Origin: Rubrivirga marina | Lineage (GTDB): Bacteria; Bacteroidota; Rhodothermia; Rhodothermales; Rubricoccaceae | Length of the DNA: 64,000 bases | Reading direction: 5' to 3' | Assembly (NCBI RefSeq): GCF_002283365.1 | Contig: NZ_MQWD01000001.1 | Coordinates: 4,348,992 to 4,412,991 of the forward strand | In this document: positions 22,400 to 31,063 of the stretch, in pieces | How positions within the stretch are numbered: position 1 is the first letter of the stretch | Layout of the letters: each line of letters begins with the position of its first letter | Position numbers and translations under genes: made by a program | The notes under the pieces: model-generated | Databases searched by the model: none | Seen by the model: the letters and a program-made list of their open reading frames with translations, nothing else | Told to the model about the DNA's origin: nothing

Positions 22400-25344
22400 C
22401 TCCCCGCCACCCGGCGGATCGCGTCTGCGAGGAGAACCTGACGCTGGGAGTCGTCGGGGAACGCCTCCAGCGGGACGCCGAGGCTGACGGTCCGCCCGAA
22501 GGCGACCGCCGCCGCGGGCCCGTTGCCGAGGTACCGGTGGATCACGGCGGCGTCGGGGTTCGAGGCCCGGAGCGCGTCGGGGGCGCGGACGGCGTACCGG
22601 TCCGGCCCGTACTCCGTGGCGAACGGGAGCGCGGCGCCGTCCGCCGCGAGCGCCGCCGCGCCCTCGGCGACCCCGCCCGCCTCGACGCCGAGGTGGACGC
22701 GGAGCCACGCCGCCGACGCGGGGTCGGACGACGCGTCGCTCACCCAGTGGGCGCCGGAGACGACGAGCGCGCCCCCATCGTCGAGGTAGGCCGCCAGCCG
22801 ATCCCGGAGCGACGAGGGGAGCGCCTCGAACGCCGGCGCCCGCGGATCCTCGAGACGTGGCCACGGCGTCCGCTTTTCGAGGCCAAGCACGAGGTCGACC
22901 ACCTCGAAGTCGCCGAGGTCGACGGTGCCATCCCAGACGGCCTCGTCGGAGGCCGACATGAAGGAGCGGGCGAGCGGGAGGATGGCGCGGCCGTGCGCCG
23001 CGACGTGGTCGTGGTCGTTCCCCATCACGACGAGCCCTTCCAGCTCGGCGCCGCTCGCTCCCCACCCCGGCGCCGCGTCCGAGTCGTAATCGTCGGTCGG
23101 GTCGAAGTTGCGCTGCGCGCCGACCGTGATCACCCCGAGCCCATCGGGCACGCCGACCGGGTCGACGAACCCGACGCGTCCGGGCCGGTCGACGGTTTCG
23201 GGCGCCGCGACGCGGTCGAACCCGTCGACCACGAGGACCGGCGCGAGCTCCGCCCGCGACGCCGAGATCCCGACGGCGAGGGCCTCGGATGGGCGGCTCT
23301 CCCCGCCCGCGTTCGTCGCCGCCACGCGGTAGCTCCGCACGACGCCCGGCGACGGGAGCGGCAGACGGACGGCGGTCGCGTCGGTCCGCGCGGCCTCGGC
23401 CCAGCCCCGTTCGCCGTCCCGCGCGTAGACGACGTATCCGGTGGGTGCGGCGTCCGGCTCGATGGGGTCGGCCTGCGCCCGCCAGCTCAGCGCGACCTCC
23501 CCCCGCTCCAGAAGGGCCGCGACATGGGTCGGGCGAAGCGGCTGTGGGACGAACGCCTGCCCCCGCTGCTCCGCGAGATTCCGCCCGAGCGCCTTGTACA
23601 CGGCCCGGGCGGCGTCGAACCGGAATCGCGGGTCCAGCGCGTGTCGCATGTCGCGGTAGTTCTGGTGCGAGAGGAGCTCCAGCAGAACCGACGGGACGTT
23701 GGGCCGCGTGGCTTCGGAATACGCCCGGTCCCACAGCGGCCGGCGCGGCCAGTCGGGCGTGTAGAGCGTGCGGACATCCTCGACGACGGACGTCTGGACG
23801 GCGTCGGCGAGGTCGCGGTTGGCGAGGCGCGAGACGCCGTTCGGGAAGACCCGCGTCGAGTCCATGCCCGGCACGTTGTAGATGGCGAGCGTCCCGACCA
23901 GCCGGTCCCGGTTGACGCCAGCGTCGGTATGCCAGGCGAGGACGGCGTCGACGGGGACGCCGAGGCCGGGGAGGTCGGGCTGATCGGTCGGGCCGAAGGG
24001 GGCGCCACGCAGCCAGTTGGCCCACTCGGCGCGGCTCCGGTAGTCGTCGGTGTAGTCGTCGGTGTCGGACCCCGTAATGTTGTAGACCGACGGCGGAGCG
24101 CCGGCGAACTGCTCGTAGTAGCGGGCGGCCTCGAGCCAGCGCGGGCGCCCGCTCGTCGCCGCCTCCCGCCGGATGACGCCCCGCCCACCGCCGAAGCGGA
24201 CGGCGTCGGCCGAGACCGTCCCGTCAGGCCCGGCCGTGAGCGTGACCGAGCCCGCCTGCCCGGCCTCGAACTCGAACGTGCCGAGGTAGACCCACGTCCC
24301 CGCCCCCATCGTCTGGTTGACGAGGATCTCGGTGGTCCCGCCCGCGTGTCGGACGGTGTACCGCGCCGCGTCGCTTCGGTCCGCCCCACCCGCGTAGCTC
24401 ACGTGGACGGCGTAGGCGCCCGCCTGCGGGAGATCGGGCGTCCACGTCGCGGACCGCAGGTCGCGCGTGCCGCCGGGCGCCTCGCGCGTGCCCCCGAGGC
24501 GGAAGGGGTTGACGCCCTCGCCGTAGGCGTCGCGCAGGGCGAAGCCGGCGGGGCCGTCGCTCCACCCTCCCGCTTCGGCGTAGCCCGGCCCACCGTCGTC
24601 GACGATCACCTCGGCCGGCTGGGGATCGCGCTCGCGCGGGAGGAGCGTGACGGCGCCGGCCCGCTCCAGCATCGGCGCGAGCTCACGCGTGACGAAGCCG
24701 ACCGTCAAGAGGTCCTCGACGGACGTGAAGAGGCGCGGGCGCTGCCAGCCCCAGGCGTTCGCGTCGGCGTTGTACGTCCAGCCGTGGCTGGGCCAGAGCG
24801 CGAGGTGCCGCCCGGCGAGGCCCGCCGTCGGCCGGCGCGCGGGGTCGGTGGGGCGGACGAGCCCGGGGCCCTCGCCCGACGGCGCGAACACGCGGGCCGG
24901 GTCGCGGTCCGCCGGGTCGCGCTCGGCGTTGGGCACGAGCGCTCGCAGCACGTCGCCCCGCGTCTCGACGCGGACGGGCGCCCCCGGATACACGGCGTCC
25001 ACCACGCGCGCGACCTCGCGCTCGAAGGCCGCGGCGCTGGCGGGCCGGACCGGCACGTCGCCGAGGTCGCGCGAGAACCGGGCGACGACCACGCCGCCTT
25101 CCACCGTGACCTCCTCCACCTCGACGCCGTTGCTGACCGGGAGCCCGCAGTCGGCCGTCCGACAGCGGGAGAGCAGCGCCGCCAGCGCTGTCTGGGCCTG
25201 CGCGTTCTTCGCCACCGTCCCCACGACGACCACCCGCGGCGGCGGCTCGGGCGGAACGACCGGCGGCCCGGCGGCCGGGCCGGAGGTGCCGCAGCCGGCG
25301 ACCGCCGAGGCGAGGAAGACGAGAGCGACGAGTCGGGCGGGCAT
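22396..25344 (-). CDS. Large lipoprotein: split amidase-like fold with golvesin-type insert, fn3 and C-terminal domain
   Basis: The 982-residue protein begins with a lipobox (AVAGC). An N-acetylmuramoyl-L-alanine amidase-like fold seems split: LALWPSHGW (about 185) and LAWHTDAGV (about 465) and VPSVLLELLSHQN (about 540) resemble the zinc and catalytic motifs of Amidase_3. Between them is a golvesin C-terminal-like beta domain (about 250-390; VIVDDGGPGY to SADAVRFGGG). An fn3 module (about 600-690) and a Rossmann-like C-terminal domain (VLVVDGFDR to the end) follow. Similar Bacteroidota proteins are labelled xanthan lyase or golvesin-domain proteins. Amidase activity is inferred from motifs, and WHTDA is not a perfect match to the usual HSNA. 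Divergent from nagB-PIG-L. Confidence 0.72.
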   Translation of the reverse strand: MPARLVALVFLASAVAGCGTSGPAAGPPVVPPEPPPRVVVVGTVAKNAQAQTALAALLSRCRTADCGLPVSNGVEVEEVTVEGGVVVARFSRDLGDVPVRPASAAAFEREVARVVDAVYPGAPVRVETRGDVLRALVPNAERDPADRDPARVFAPSGEGPGLVRPTDPARRPTAGLAGRHLALWPSHGWTYNADANAWGWQRPRLFTSVEDLLTVGFVTRELAPMLERAGAVTLLPRERDPQPAEVIVDDGGPGYAEAGGWSDGPAGFALRDAYGEGVNPFRLGGTREAPGGTRDLRSATWTPDLPQAGAYAVHVSYAGGADRSDAARYTVRHAGGTTEILVNQTMGAGTWVYLGTFEFEAGQAGSVTLTAGPDGTVSADAVRFGGGRGVIRREAATSGRPRWLEAARYYEQFAGAPPSVYNITGSDTDDYTDDYRSRAEWANWLRGAPFGPTDQPDLPGLGVPVDAVLAWHTDAGVNRDRLVGTLAIYNVPGMDSTRVFPNGVSRLANRDLADAVQTSVVEDVRTLYTPDWPRRPLWDRAYSEATRPNVPSVLLELLSHQNYRDMRHALDPRFRFDAARAVYKALGRNLAEQRGQAFVPQPLRPTHVAALLERGEVALSWRAQADPIEPDAAPTGYVVYARDGERGWAEAARTDATAVRLPLPSPGVVRSYRVAATNAGGESRPSEALAVGISASRAELAPVLVVDGFDRVAAPETVDRPGRVGFVDPVGVPDGLGVITVGAQRNFDPTDDYDSDAAPGWGASGAELEGLVVMGNDHDHVAAHGRAILPLARSFMSASDEAVWDGTVDLGDFEVVDLVLGLEKRTPWPRLEDPRAPAFEALPSSLRDRLAAYLDDGGALVVSGAHWVSDASSDPASAAWLRVHLGVEAGGVAEGAAALAADGAALPFATEYGPDRYAVRAPDALRASNPDAAVIHRYLGNGPAAAVAFGRTVSLGVPLEAFPDDSQRQVLLADAIRRVAGS

Positions 25345-25604
25345 CAGCGCGGCGGGGGGATCGGCCCGGTACGCCGCGACCGGTCGGGACGTTCGCGGGT
25401 CTCTCTGACCGATCAGAGCGCGAGAGCCCCGTTGGCGTGGGGGGAAGCGCTAACGCTTAGAAAGTCGCACGGCGGCACGCTGAGGGCGGTAGACTACCAG
25501 CTCCGTTCTCCAAGAGCCGCCGCACCGCGCGCTCCTCGGGATGGGGCCCCAGGTCCGTCCGGGACTGTGGCGGGCGGCAGGCCACACCCTGCCTCTCTCA
25601 GGCC
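25345..25604. promoter_or_regulatory. Divergent control region with two dyads
   Basis: 260 bases between the golvesin/amidase lipoprotein (minus) and the deaminase fusion gene (plus). Two short inverted repeats are visible: CTCTGA-ccga-TCAGAG at 25403-25418 and AAGCG-ctaa-CGCTT at 25445-25458, 26 bases apart. They are candidate operators or promoter-proximal sites for the divergent pair. No promoter consensus is claimed. Confidence 0.4.
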
Positions 25605-27614
25605 ATGCCCACGTTCGCCGGCCTCGCCACCAGGCCGCACCCCGCCACCGAGCCCCAGTTCACCCGGCAGCCCTGGCGCGCCCACGGCGTCGAGCGAGTC
25701 CCGGTCCTCATCTTCGACGACCCCGGCGGCCTCGCCAAGCAGGCCGCCCGCCAGGTCCGCACGCTCATCGAGGCCAAGCAGGCCGCCGGCGACATCGCCG
25801 TGCTCGGCCTCCCGACCGGCTCCACGCCCATCGGCGTCTACCAGGAGCTCATCCGGATGCACCGGGAGGAGGGCCTCGACTTCTCGAGCGTCGTCACGTT
25901 CAACCTGGACGAGTACGTCCCGATGGCGCCGGACAGCCTCCAGAGCTACCACCGGTTCATGCGGGAGAACTTCTTCGACCACGTCAACGTGCCGGAGGAG
26001 AACATCCACATCCCGCGCGGCGACCTGCCCGAGCGCGAGATCGAGACGCACGCCGCCGAGTACGAGCGGCTCATCCAGCGCGCCGGCGGCATCGACCTGA
26101 TGCTCCTCGGCATCGGCCGGAGCGGCCACATCGGGTTCAACGAGCCCGGCTCGACGCCCGACGACCGGACGCGGCTCATCGTCCTCGACGAGATCACGCG
26201 GAAGGACGCGGCCTCGGACTTCTTCGAGGAGAAGTACGTCCCCCGGGAGGCCATCACGATGGGCGTCGGGACGATCCTCGACGCCCGCGAGGTCATCCTC
26301 ATCGCGACCGGCGAGCACAAGGCGCCGATCGTGCGCCAGGCCGTCGAGGAGGAGCCCAACGCCCAGGTCTCGGCGACCTACCTCCAACTCCACAACAACG
26401 CGACGTTCTACGTCGACCGCGCCGCGGCCTCGGAGCTCACACGCGAGAAGACGCCCTGGCTCGTCAAGCGTGTCGAGTGGACCGAGGACGCGGCCAAGCG
26501 GGCCGTCATCTGGCTGTCGAAGGAGACCGGCAAGGCCATCCTCCGCCTCGACGCCAGCGACTTCCACCGGCACCACCTCCACGACCTCGTCCACACCCAC
26601 GGCGTCGACCCCCTCTGCCAGCGCGTCTTCGAGGACCTCCGCCGGCGCGTCGTCTACCGCGACAAGCTGCCGAAGAAGGAGAAGGTCGTCGTGTTCAGCC
26701 CGCACCCCGACGACGACGTGATCTCGATGGGCGGGATGCTCCACGCCCTCGTCCAGAACGGGAACGACGTGACCGTCGCCTACATGACGAACGGGTCCGT
26801 CGCCGTGTTCGACCAGGACGTCAGGCGGCACCTCCAGTTCGTCGAGATGTCGTGGGACGTCCTCGAGCCCGGCGGCGAGAGCAAGGTCAAGGACCGGATC
26901 GCGAAGATCCTCCGCGACCTCGACAAAAAGAAGCCGGCGCAGGTCGACACGGAGGCCGTCCAAAAGATCAAGGCCTTCATCCGCTACACCGAGGCCATCG
27001 CGGCGATCGAGGTCATGGGGCTCGGCGCCGAGCACGCCCGGTTCCTCGACATGCCGTTCTACAAGACCGGCCGCGTCCGGAAGGACCCCATCGGCGAGGC
27101 CGACGTCCAGATCGTGCTCGACCTCTTGAAGGACACGGGCGCGACGCACCTGTTCGTGGCCGGCGACCTCTCGGACCCCCACGGGACGCACCGGATGTGC
27201 TACCAGGCCATCGACCGGGCCGTCCGGCGCTACGGCGACAGCCTCGGCGGCACTCCCGAGGCGGACGCGGGCGGCGACGGGGCCCCGGCCAAGGCCTCCC
27301 GCCGCAAGAAGAAGGCGGCCGACGACCCCCGCCCGCTCGTGTGGCTCTACCGCGGGGCCTGGCAGGAGTGGGAGATCGACAAGGCCGACGTGTTCCTCCC
27401 CCTTTCGAAGGCCGACCTCGAGCTCAAGATCGAGGCCATCTACAAGCACGAGTCGCAGAAGGACCGGGCCCTCTTCCCCGGCGCCTACGACGACCGCGAG
27501 TTCTGGGAGCGCGCCCGCGACCGGAACACCGAGACGGCCCGGTCGCTCGACGCGCTCGGCCTGCCGGAGTGCTTCGCGGCCGAGGCCTTCGTGACCGTGA
27601 GAGAGATGCCCTAA
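25605..27614 (+). CDS. nagB: Glucosamine-6-phosphate deaminase fused to a PIG-L deacetylase domain
   Basis: The N-terminal half (about 30-300) is NagB, converting glucosamine-6-phosphate to fructose-6-phosphate and ammonia. Visible motifs are VLGLPTGSTPIGVY, FNLDEYV (catalytic Asp/Glu), IGRSGHIGFNEPGS and KAPIVRQAVE. The C-terminal half (about 350-560) is a PIG-L/LmbE-type zinc deacetylase with VVFSPHPDDDVISMGG, a plausible HPDD zinc site. A Lys-rich segment RRKKKAADD interrupts the last third. The 669-residue length matches the NagB-PIG-L fusions known from Bacteroidota. The fusion suggests deacetylation and deamination of amino sugars in one protein, fitting the cell-wall turnover genes nearby. 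ATG at 25605 follows a CTCAGGCC leader. Confidence 0.92.
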   Translation: MPTFAGLATRPHPATEPQFTRQPWRAHGVERVPVLIFDDPGGLAKQAARQVRTLIEAKQAAGDIAVLGLPTGSTPIGVYQELIRMHREEGLDFSSVVTFNLDEYVPMAPDSLQSYHRFMRENFFDHVNVPEENIHIPRGDLPEREIETHAAEYERLIQRAGGIDLMLLGIGRSGHIGFNEPGSTPDDRTRLIVLDEITRKDAASDFFEEKYVPREAITMGVGTILDAREVILIATGEHKAPIVRQAVEEEPNAQVSATYLQLHNNATFYVDRAAASELTREKTPWLVKRVEWTEDAAKRAVIWLSKETGKAILRLDASDFHRHHLHDLVHTHGVDPLCQRVFEDLRRRVVYRDKLPKKEKVVVFSPHPDDDVISMGGMLHALVQNGNDVTVAYMTNGSVAVFDQDVRRHLQFVEMSWDVLEPGGESKVKDRIAKILRDLDKKKPAQVDTEAVQKIKAFIRYTEAIAAIEVMGLGAEHARFLDMPFYKTGRVRKDPIGEADVQIVLDLLKDTGATHLFVAGDLSDPHGTHRMCYQAIDRAVRRYGDSLGGTPEADAGGDGAPAKASRRKKKAADDPRPLVWLYRGAWQEWEIDKADVFLPLSKADLELKIEAIYKHESQKDRALFPGAYDDREFWERARDRNTETARSLDALGLPECFAAEAFVTVREMP

Positions 27615-27648
27615 CGAGTGCGTACACAGCGCTATCCGCGCTCCTGAG

Positions 27649-27697
27649 TCGGGGGCGGCGAACGATTGACCTTGCGGTGGTCCTCCGCCGCCCCCGA
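27649..27697 (+). promoter_or_regulatory. 12-bp stem-loop upstream of the TonB receptor
   Basis: A perfect 12-bp stem (27649-27660 pairing with 27686-27697; arm TCGGGGGCGGCG) encloses a 25-base loop. The loop holds a nested GACC/GGTC pair (27668-27671 and 27679-27682). It lies 35 bases after the deaminase stop and 88 bases before the receptor start, followed by an AT-rich TATTTCT. It may terminate the upstream transcript, or be a leader structure controlling the receptor. Confidence 0.5.
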
Positions 27698-27784
27698 TAT
27701 TTCTCCTCCGTAACGAAACGCTCTCCGCCCAGACAGGGCTGGAAAAAGCGCTTCCGGATCCCCCCGCCCGCGACCGGCCAGCCG

Positions 27785-30700
27785 ATGTCCCTTGCCACCG
27801 CGCACCGCGCGCTCCGCGTCCCCCTCCTCGTCCTCCTCGCCGTCTGGCTCGGGTCCCCGCTCGCGGCGGCCCAGGCGGCCGGCAAGATCTCTGGCCGCGT
27901 CGTCGACGGCGACGGCCAGCCCGTCCCCGGCGCCTCGGTCCTCGTGCTCGAGACCACGCGCGGCGCGACGACCGACGTCGACGGGTACTACACGATCCTC
28001 AACGTCCAGGCCGGGACCTACACGGTCCAGTTCAGCTTCATCGGGTTCGCCACGCAGCGGACCGAGGGCGTCGACGTGAACATCGACCAGACGACGACGG
28101 TCGATGCCACGCTCCAGCCCGAGACGGCCGAGATCGACGAGGTCGTCGTGCGGGCGGTCCGCCCGCCCGTCGAGGTCGACGTGTCGAACAGCCGGGCCAA
28201 CATCGGGTCCGAGGAGATCGAGTCGCTCCCGGTCGCGTCCGTCGAGAGCGCCGTCGAGCTCCAGGCCGGCGTCCAAGACGGTCTCGCGATTCGCGGCTCC
28301 GGGGCCGACGAGGTCGCCTTCCAGGTCAACGGGCTCACGCTCCGCGACGGCCGCAACAACGCGCCGTTCACCAACATCAGCCTCTCGTCGATCGAGGAGG
28401 TCCAGATCCAGACCGGCGGGTTCAACGCCGAGTACGGGAACGTCCGCTCGGGCGTCGTGAACGTCGTCACCAAGGAGGGCGACCCGCGTCGCTACGAGGT
28501 CGACGCCCGGACCCGGATCAGCCCGCCGGCGCAGAAGAACTTCGGGATGGCGGCCAACGACCCGATGGCCTACTGGGTCCGGCCGTTCACCGACCCCGAC
28601 GTGGCCTTCGTGGGCACCGAGGCGGGCGACTGGGACGCGGCGACGCGCTCGCAGTACCCCACGTTCGAGGGCTGGAACTCGGTCTCGGCCGGCCTCCTCT
28701 CGGACGCGAACCCGGCCAACGACATGACCCCGCAGGCGCTCCAGGACGCGTTCCTGTGGCAGCACCGGAAGTCGTTCGAGATCACGGAGCCCGACTACGA
28801 GGTCGACCTCGGCTTCGGCGGCCCGGTCCCGGGCGGCCAGCGGCTGGGCAACCTCCGCTTCTATGGGTCCTTCCGCCGGGAGGAGGACATGTACCTCTTC
28901 CCGCTCCACACCGACCGCTACGCCGAGCAGTCGGGCCACCTCAAGCTGACGAGCGACGTCGCGCCCGGCATGAAGCTGAGCGTCGAGGGCCGGATTGGGA
29001 CGCAGGACGGGACGGCCTCGACGCGCACGGGCGCCGTCGCGACCGGGTACTCCAGCATCTTCCGCTCGCCCGAGGGCATCGCCTCGAACCTCACGGCCGT
29101 CAGCTACATCGACAGCCGGACCTTCTCGGGCGACTACTGGGGCCCGACGCAGACGACCTACGACCAAGTCGGCTTCAACTTCTCGCACGCGCTCTCGGCC
29201 ACGTCGGTCTACCAGGTCCGGTTCAACCGGTTCGAGAGCCGCTACGACACGAACCCAGGCGCGCTCCGCGACTCGACGATCCTCGTCGAGTTCGGCGGCG
29301 TCGGGTTCACGGAGGCCCCGTTCGGCTGGCAGCCGTTCCCCTCGGAGGGCGTCGACGGGATGCGGATGGGCGTCGGGATGTCGAACGCCCGCGACTCCTC
29401 GCGCGTGACGGTCTACAACGTCCAGGCCGACTACACGAACCAGCTCACGCGGTTCGCCGAGGTCAAGACGGGGCTCGAGTACAACCTGACGCGGAGCCGC
29501 GTCAACTACGCCTCGGTCGACCTCTACCTCCCGAGCTCGAACGCGCGGACGCTGTGGGACGAGACCCCGATCCGCGCGGCCGGCTACGCCCAGACGAAGC
29601 TCGAGCTCGACGGGATGATCGCCAACCTCGGCCTCCGGCTCGACTACTTCACGGCCGGCGGCAACTGGTACGACTACAACCTCTTCGACCCCGTCCTGGC
29701 CGGCGTGCCGCTCAGTGAGGACGGGACGCCCGACGCCGCGCTCGACACGCTCCTCGCGACGTCACCCGCGCGGAGCATCGTGACGCTGAGCCCCCGTCTC
29801 GGCGTGTCGTTCCCGGTCACGCGCCTGAGCAAGCTGTACTTCAACTACGGCCACTTCCGGTCGCTCCCCGACTCGGACCGGCTCTACGTCATCCGGGCGT
29901 TCTCCGTCGGCGGCCAGATCTCGCAGCTGGCCGACCCGAACAACCCGCTCCCGCGGACGATCGCGTACGAGCTCGGCTACGAGCAGTCGTTCGGCGGGTC
30001 GTACTCCGCCCGAATCGCGGGCTACTACAAGGACGTCGCGCTCGAGCCCCGGCTCGTGGAGTACCACAGCCGCGACGGCACGGTCAACTACAACCGGTCG
30101 GAGCCGAACAGCTACGCGGACATCCGTGGCGTCGAGGTCACGCTCCAGAAGACGCGCGGCCAGTTCGTCCGTGGGTTCGTCAACTACACCTACGACGTCC
30201 GCCAGACGGGCTACTTCGGGTTCCTCGACATCTACGAGAACTCGACAACGCAGCGGGAGCAGGAGGAGAGCGACGCGCTCCGCCGGTCCGCCTCGTCGCG
30301 GCCGGTCCCGCGGCCGTTCGCCCGGGCCAACCTCGACCTCTTCACGCCGGACGACTTCGGCCCCAGCGTCGGCGGGCTGTTCCCGCTCGGCGGCTGGCGG
30401 ACGTCGCTGCTCGCGCGCTGGCAAGACGGCGGGCGGTACACCTGGGGCGACAACGGCGTCGCCGCGCCGGGCGTCGCCAACAACGTCGCCATCCGCGACC
30501 GGTGGTCGTTCGATCTCCGGTTCCAGCGGGCGTTCCAGGTCGCCGGCCGCGAGGTCTCGTTCTTCGCCGACGTCTACAACGCGCTGAACCGCCGCGAGAT
30601 GGCCCTCTTCTACGGGTCCGTCGACGGGAACGACCGGAACGCCTACCTCGCCAGCCTCCACTTCCCGGAGAGCCCGGACTACTCGAACATCCCGGGCGAT

Positions 30701-30979
30701 GACGTGGTCGGCACCTACCGGCCCGACGACGTGGCCTACCAGCCGATGGTCCCGGTCCAGACGCGCGGTTCGCTGTCGAGCCCGGACCCCGGGACGATCT
30801 ACTACGAGCGGGACACCCAGAGCTACCTCGTCTACCGCGACGGGGCCTGGGGCCCGGCCGACGCCGCTCGCGTCGATGAGGTGCTCGAGACGAAGGCGTA
30901 CATCGACATGCCGAACCAGAGCTACCTCAACTTCCTCAACCCGCGCGACATCTTCTTCGGCATCCGCGTGAGCCTCTAA
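27785..30979 (+). CDS. TonB-dependent receptor with CarboxypepD_reg domain
   Basis: Outer-membrane gated porin for TonB-energised uptake. The 1064-residue protein has a signal peptide ending AAAQA and a carboxypeptidase-regulatory-like domain (about 33-120; GRVVDGDGQPVPGASVLVLET). A plug (about 135-235; INSFGSADE-like region, IEEVQIQTGGFNAEYGNVRSGVVNVVTK) and a large beta barrel rich in aromatic/Tyr strands follow to a C-terminal FFGIRVSL. No SusD-like partner follows; the next genes encode a secreted protein and a PorV-like protein, so it is not a classical SusCD pair. The ligand is unknown. ATG at 27785 is chosen for the signal peptide. Spacings of 84, 43 and 44 bases to the next genes suggest an operon. 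Confidence 0.88.
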   Translation: MSLATAHRALRVPLLVLLAVWLGSPLAAAQAAGKISGRVVDGDGQPVPGASVLVLETTRGATTDVDGYYTILNVQAGTYTVQFSFIGFATQRTEGVDVNIDQTTTVDATLQPETAEIDEVVVRAVRPPVEVDVSNSRANIGSEEIESLPVASVESAVELQAGVQDGLAIRGSGADEVAFQVNGLTLRDGRNNAPFTNISLSSIEEVQIQTGGFNAEYGNVRSGVVNVVTKEGDPRRYEVDARTRISPPAQKNFGMAANDPMAYWVRPFTDPDVAFVGTEAGDWDAATRSQYPTFEGWNSVSAGLLSDANPANDMTPQALQDAFLWQHRKSFEITEPDYEVDLGFGGPVPGGQRLGNLRFYGSFRREEDMYLFPLHTDRYAEQSGHLKLTSDVAPGMKLSVEGRIGTQDGTASTRTGAVATGYSSIFRSPEGIASNLTAVSYIDSRTFSGDYWGPTQTTYDQVGFNFSHALSATSVYQVRFNRFESRYDTNPGALRDSTILVEFGGVGFTEAPFGWQPFPSEGVDGMRMGVGMSNARDSSRVTVYNVQADYTNQLTRFAEVKTGLEYNLTRSRVNYASVDLYLPSSNARTLWDETPIRAAGYAQTKLELDGMIANLGLRLDYFTAGGNWYDYNLFDPVLAGVPLSEDGTPDAALDTLLATSPARSIVTLSPRLGVSFPVTRLSKLYFNYGHFRSLPDSDRLYVIRAFSVGGQISQLADPNNPLPRTIAYELGYEQSFGGSYSARIAGYYKDVALEPRLVEYHSRDGTVNYNRSEPNSYADIRGVEVTLQKTRGQFVRGFVNYTYDVRQTGYFGFLDIYENSTTQREQEESDALRRSASSRPVPRPFARANLDLFTPDDFGPSVGGLFPLGGWRTSLLARWQDGGRYTWGDNGVAAPGVANNVAIRDRWSFDLRFQRAFQVAGREVSFFADVYNALNRREMALFYGSVDGNDRNAYLASLHFPESPDYSNIPGDDVVGTYRPDDVAYQPMVPVQTRGSLSSPDPGTIYYERDTQSYLVYRDGAWGPADAARVDEVLETKAYIDMPNQSYLNFLNPRDIFFGIRVSL

Positions 30980-31063
30980 GGCCGCAGCCTCTCCGGCCGC
31001 CGGCCCGCCCCGCCTCGGTGCGTCGGTGGGCCCCGGCGCCCCCCGACGGACGACCCCCTCCCC

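Noticed and set aside
31010-31035. CCGCCTCGG half-copy after the TonB receptor gene
   Set aside because: Only one arm resembles the palindrome; the other arm is absent, so chance in G+C-rich DNA is likely.
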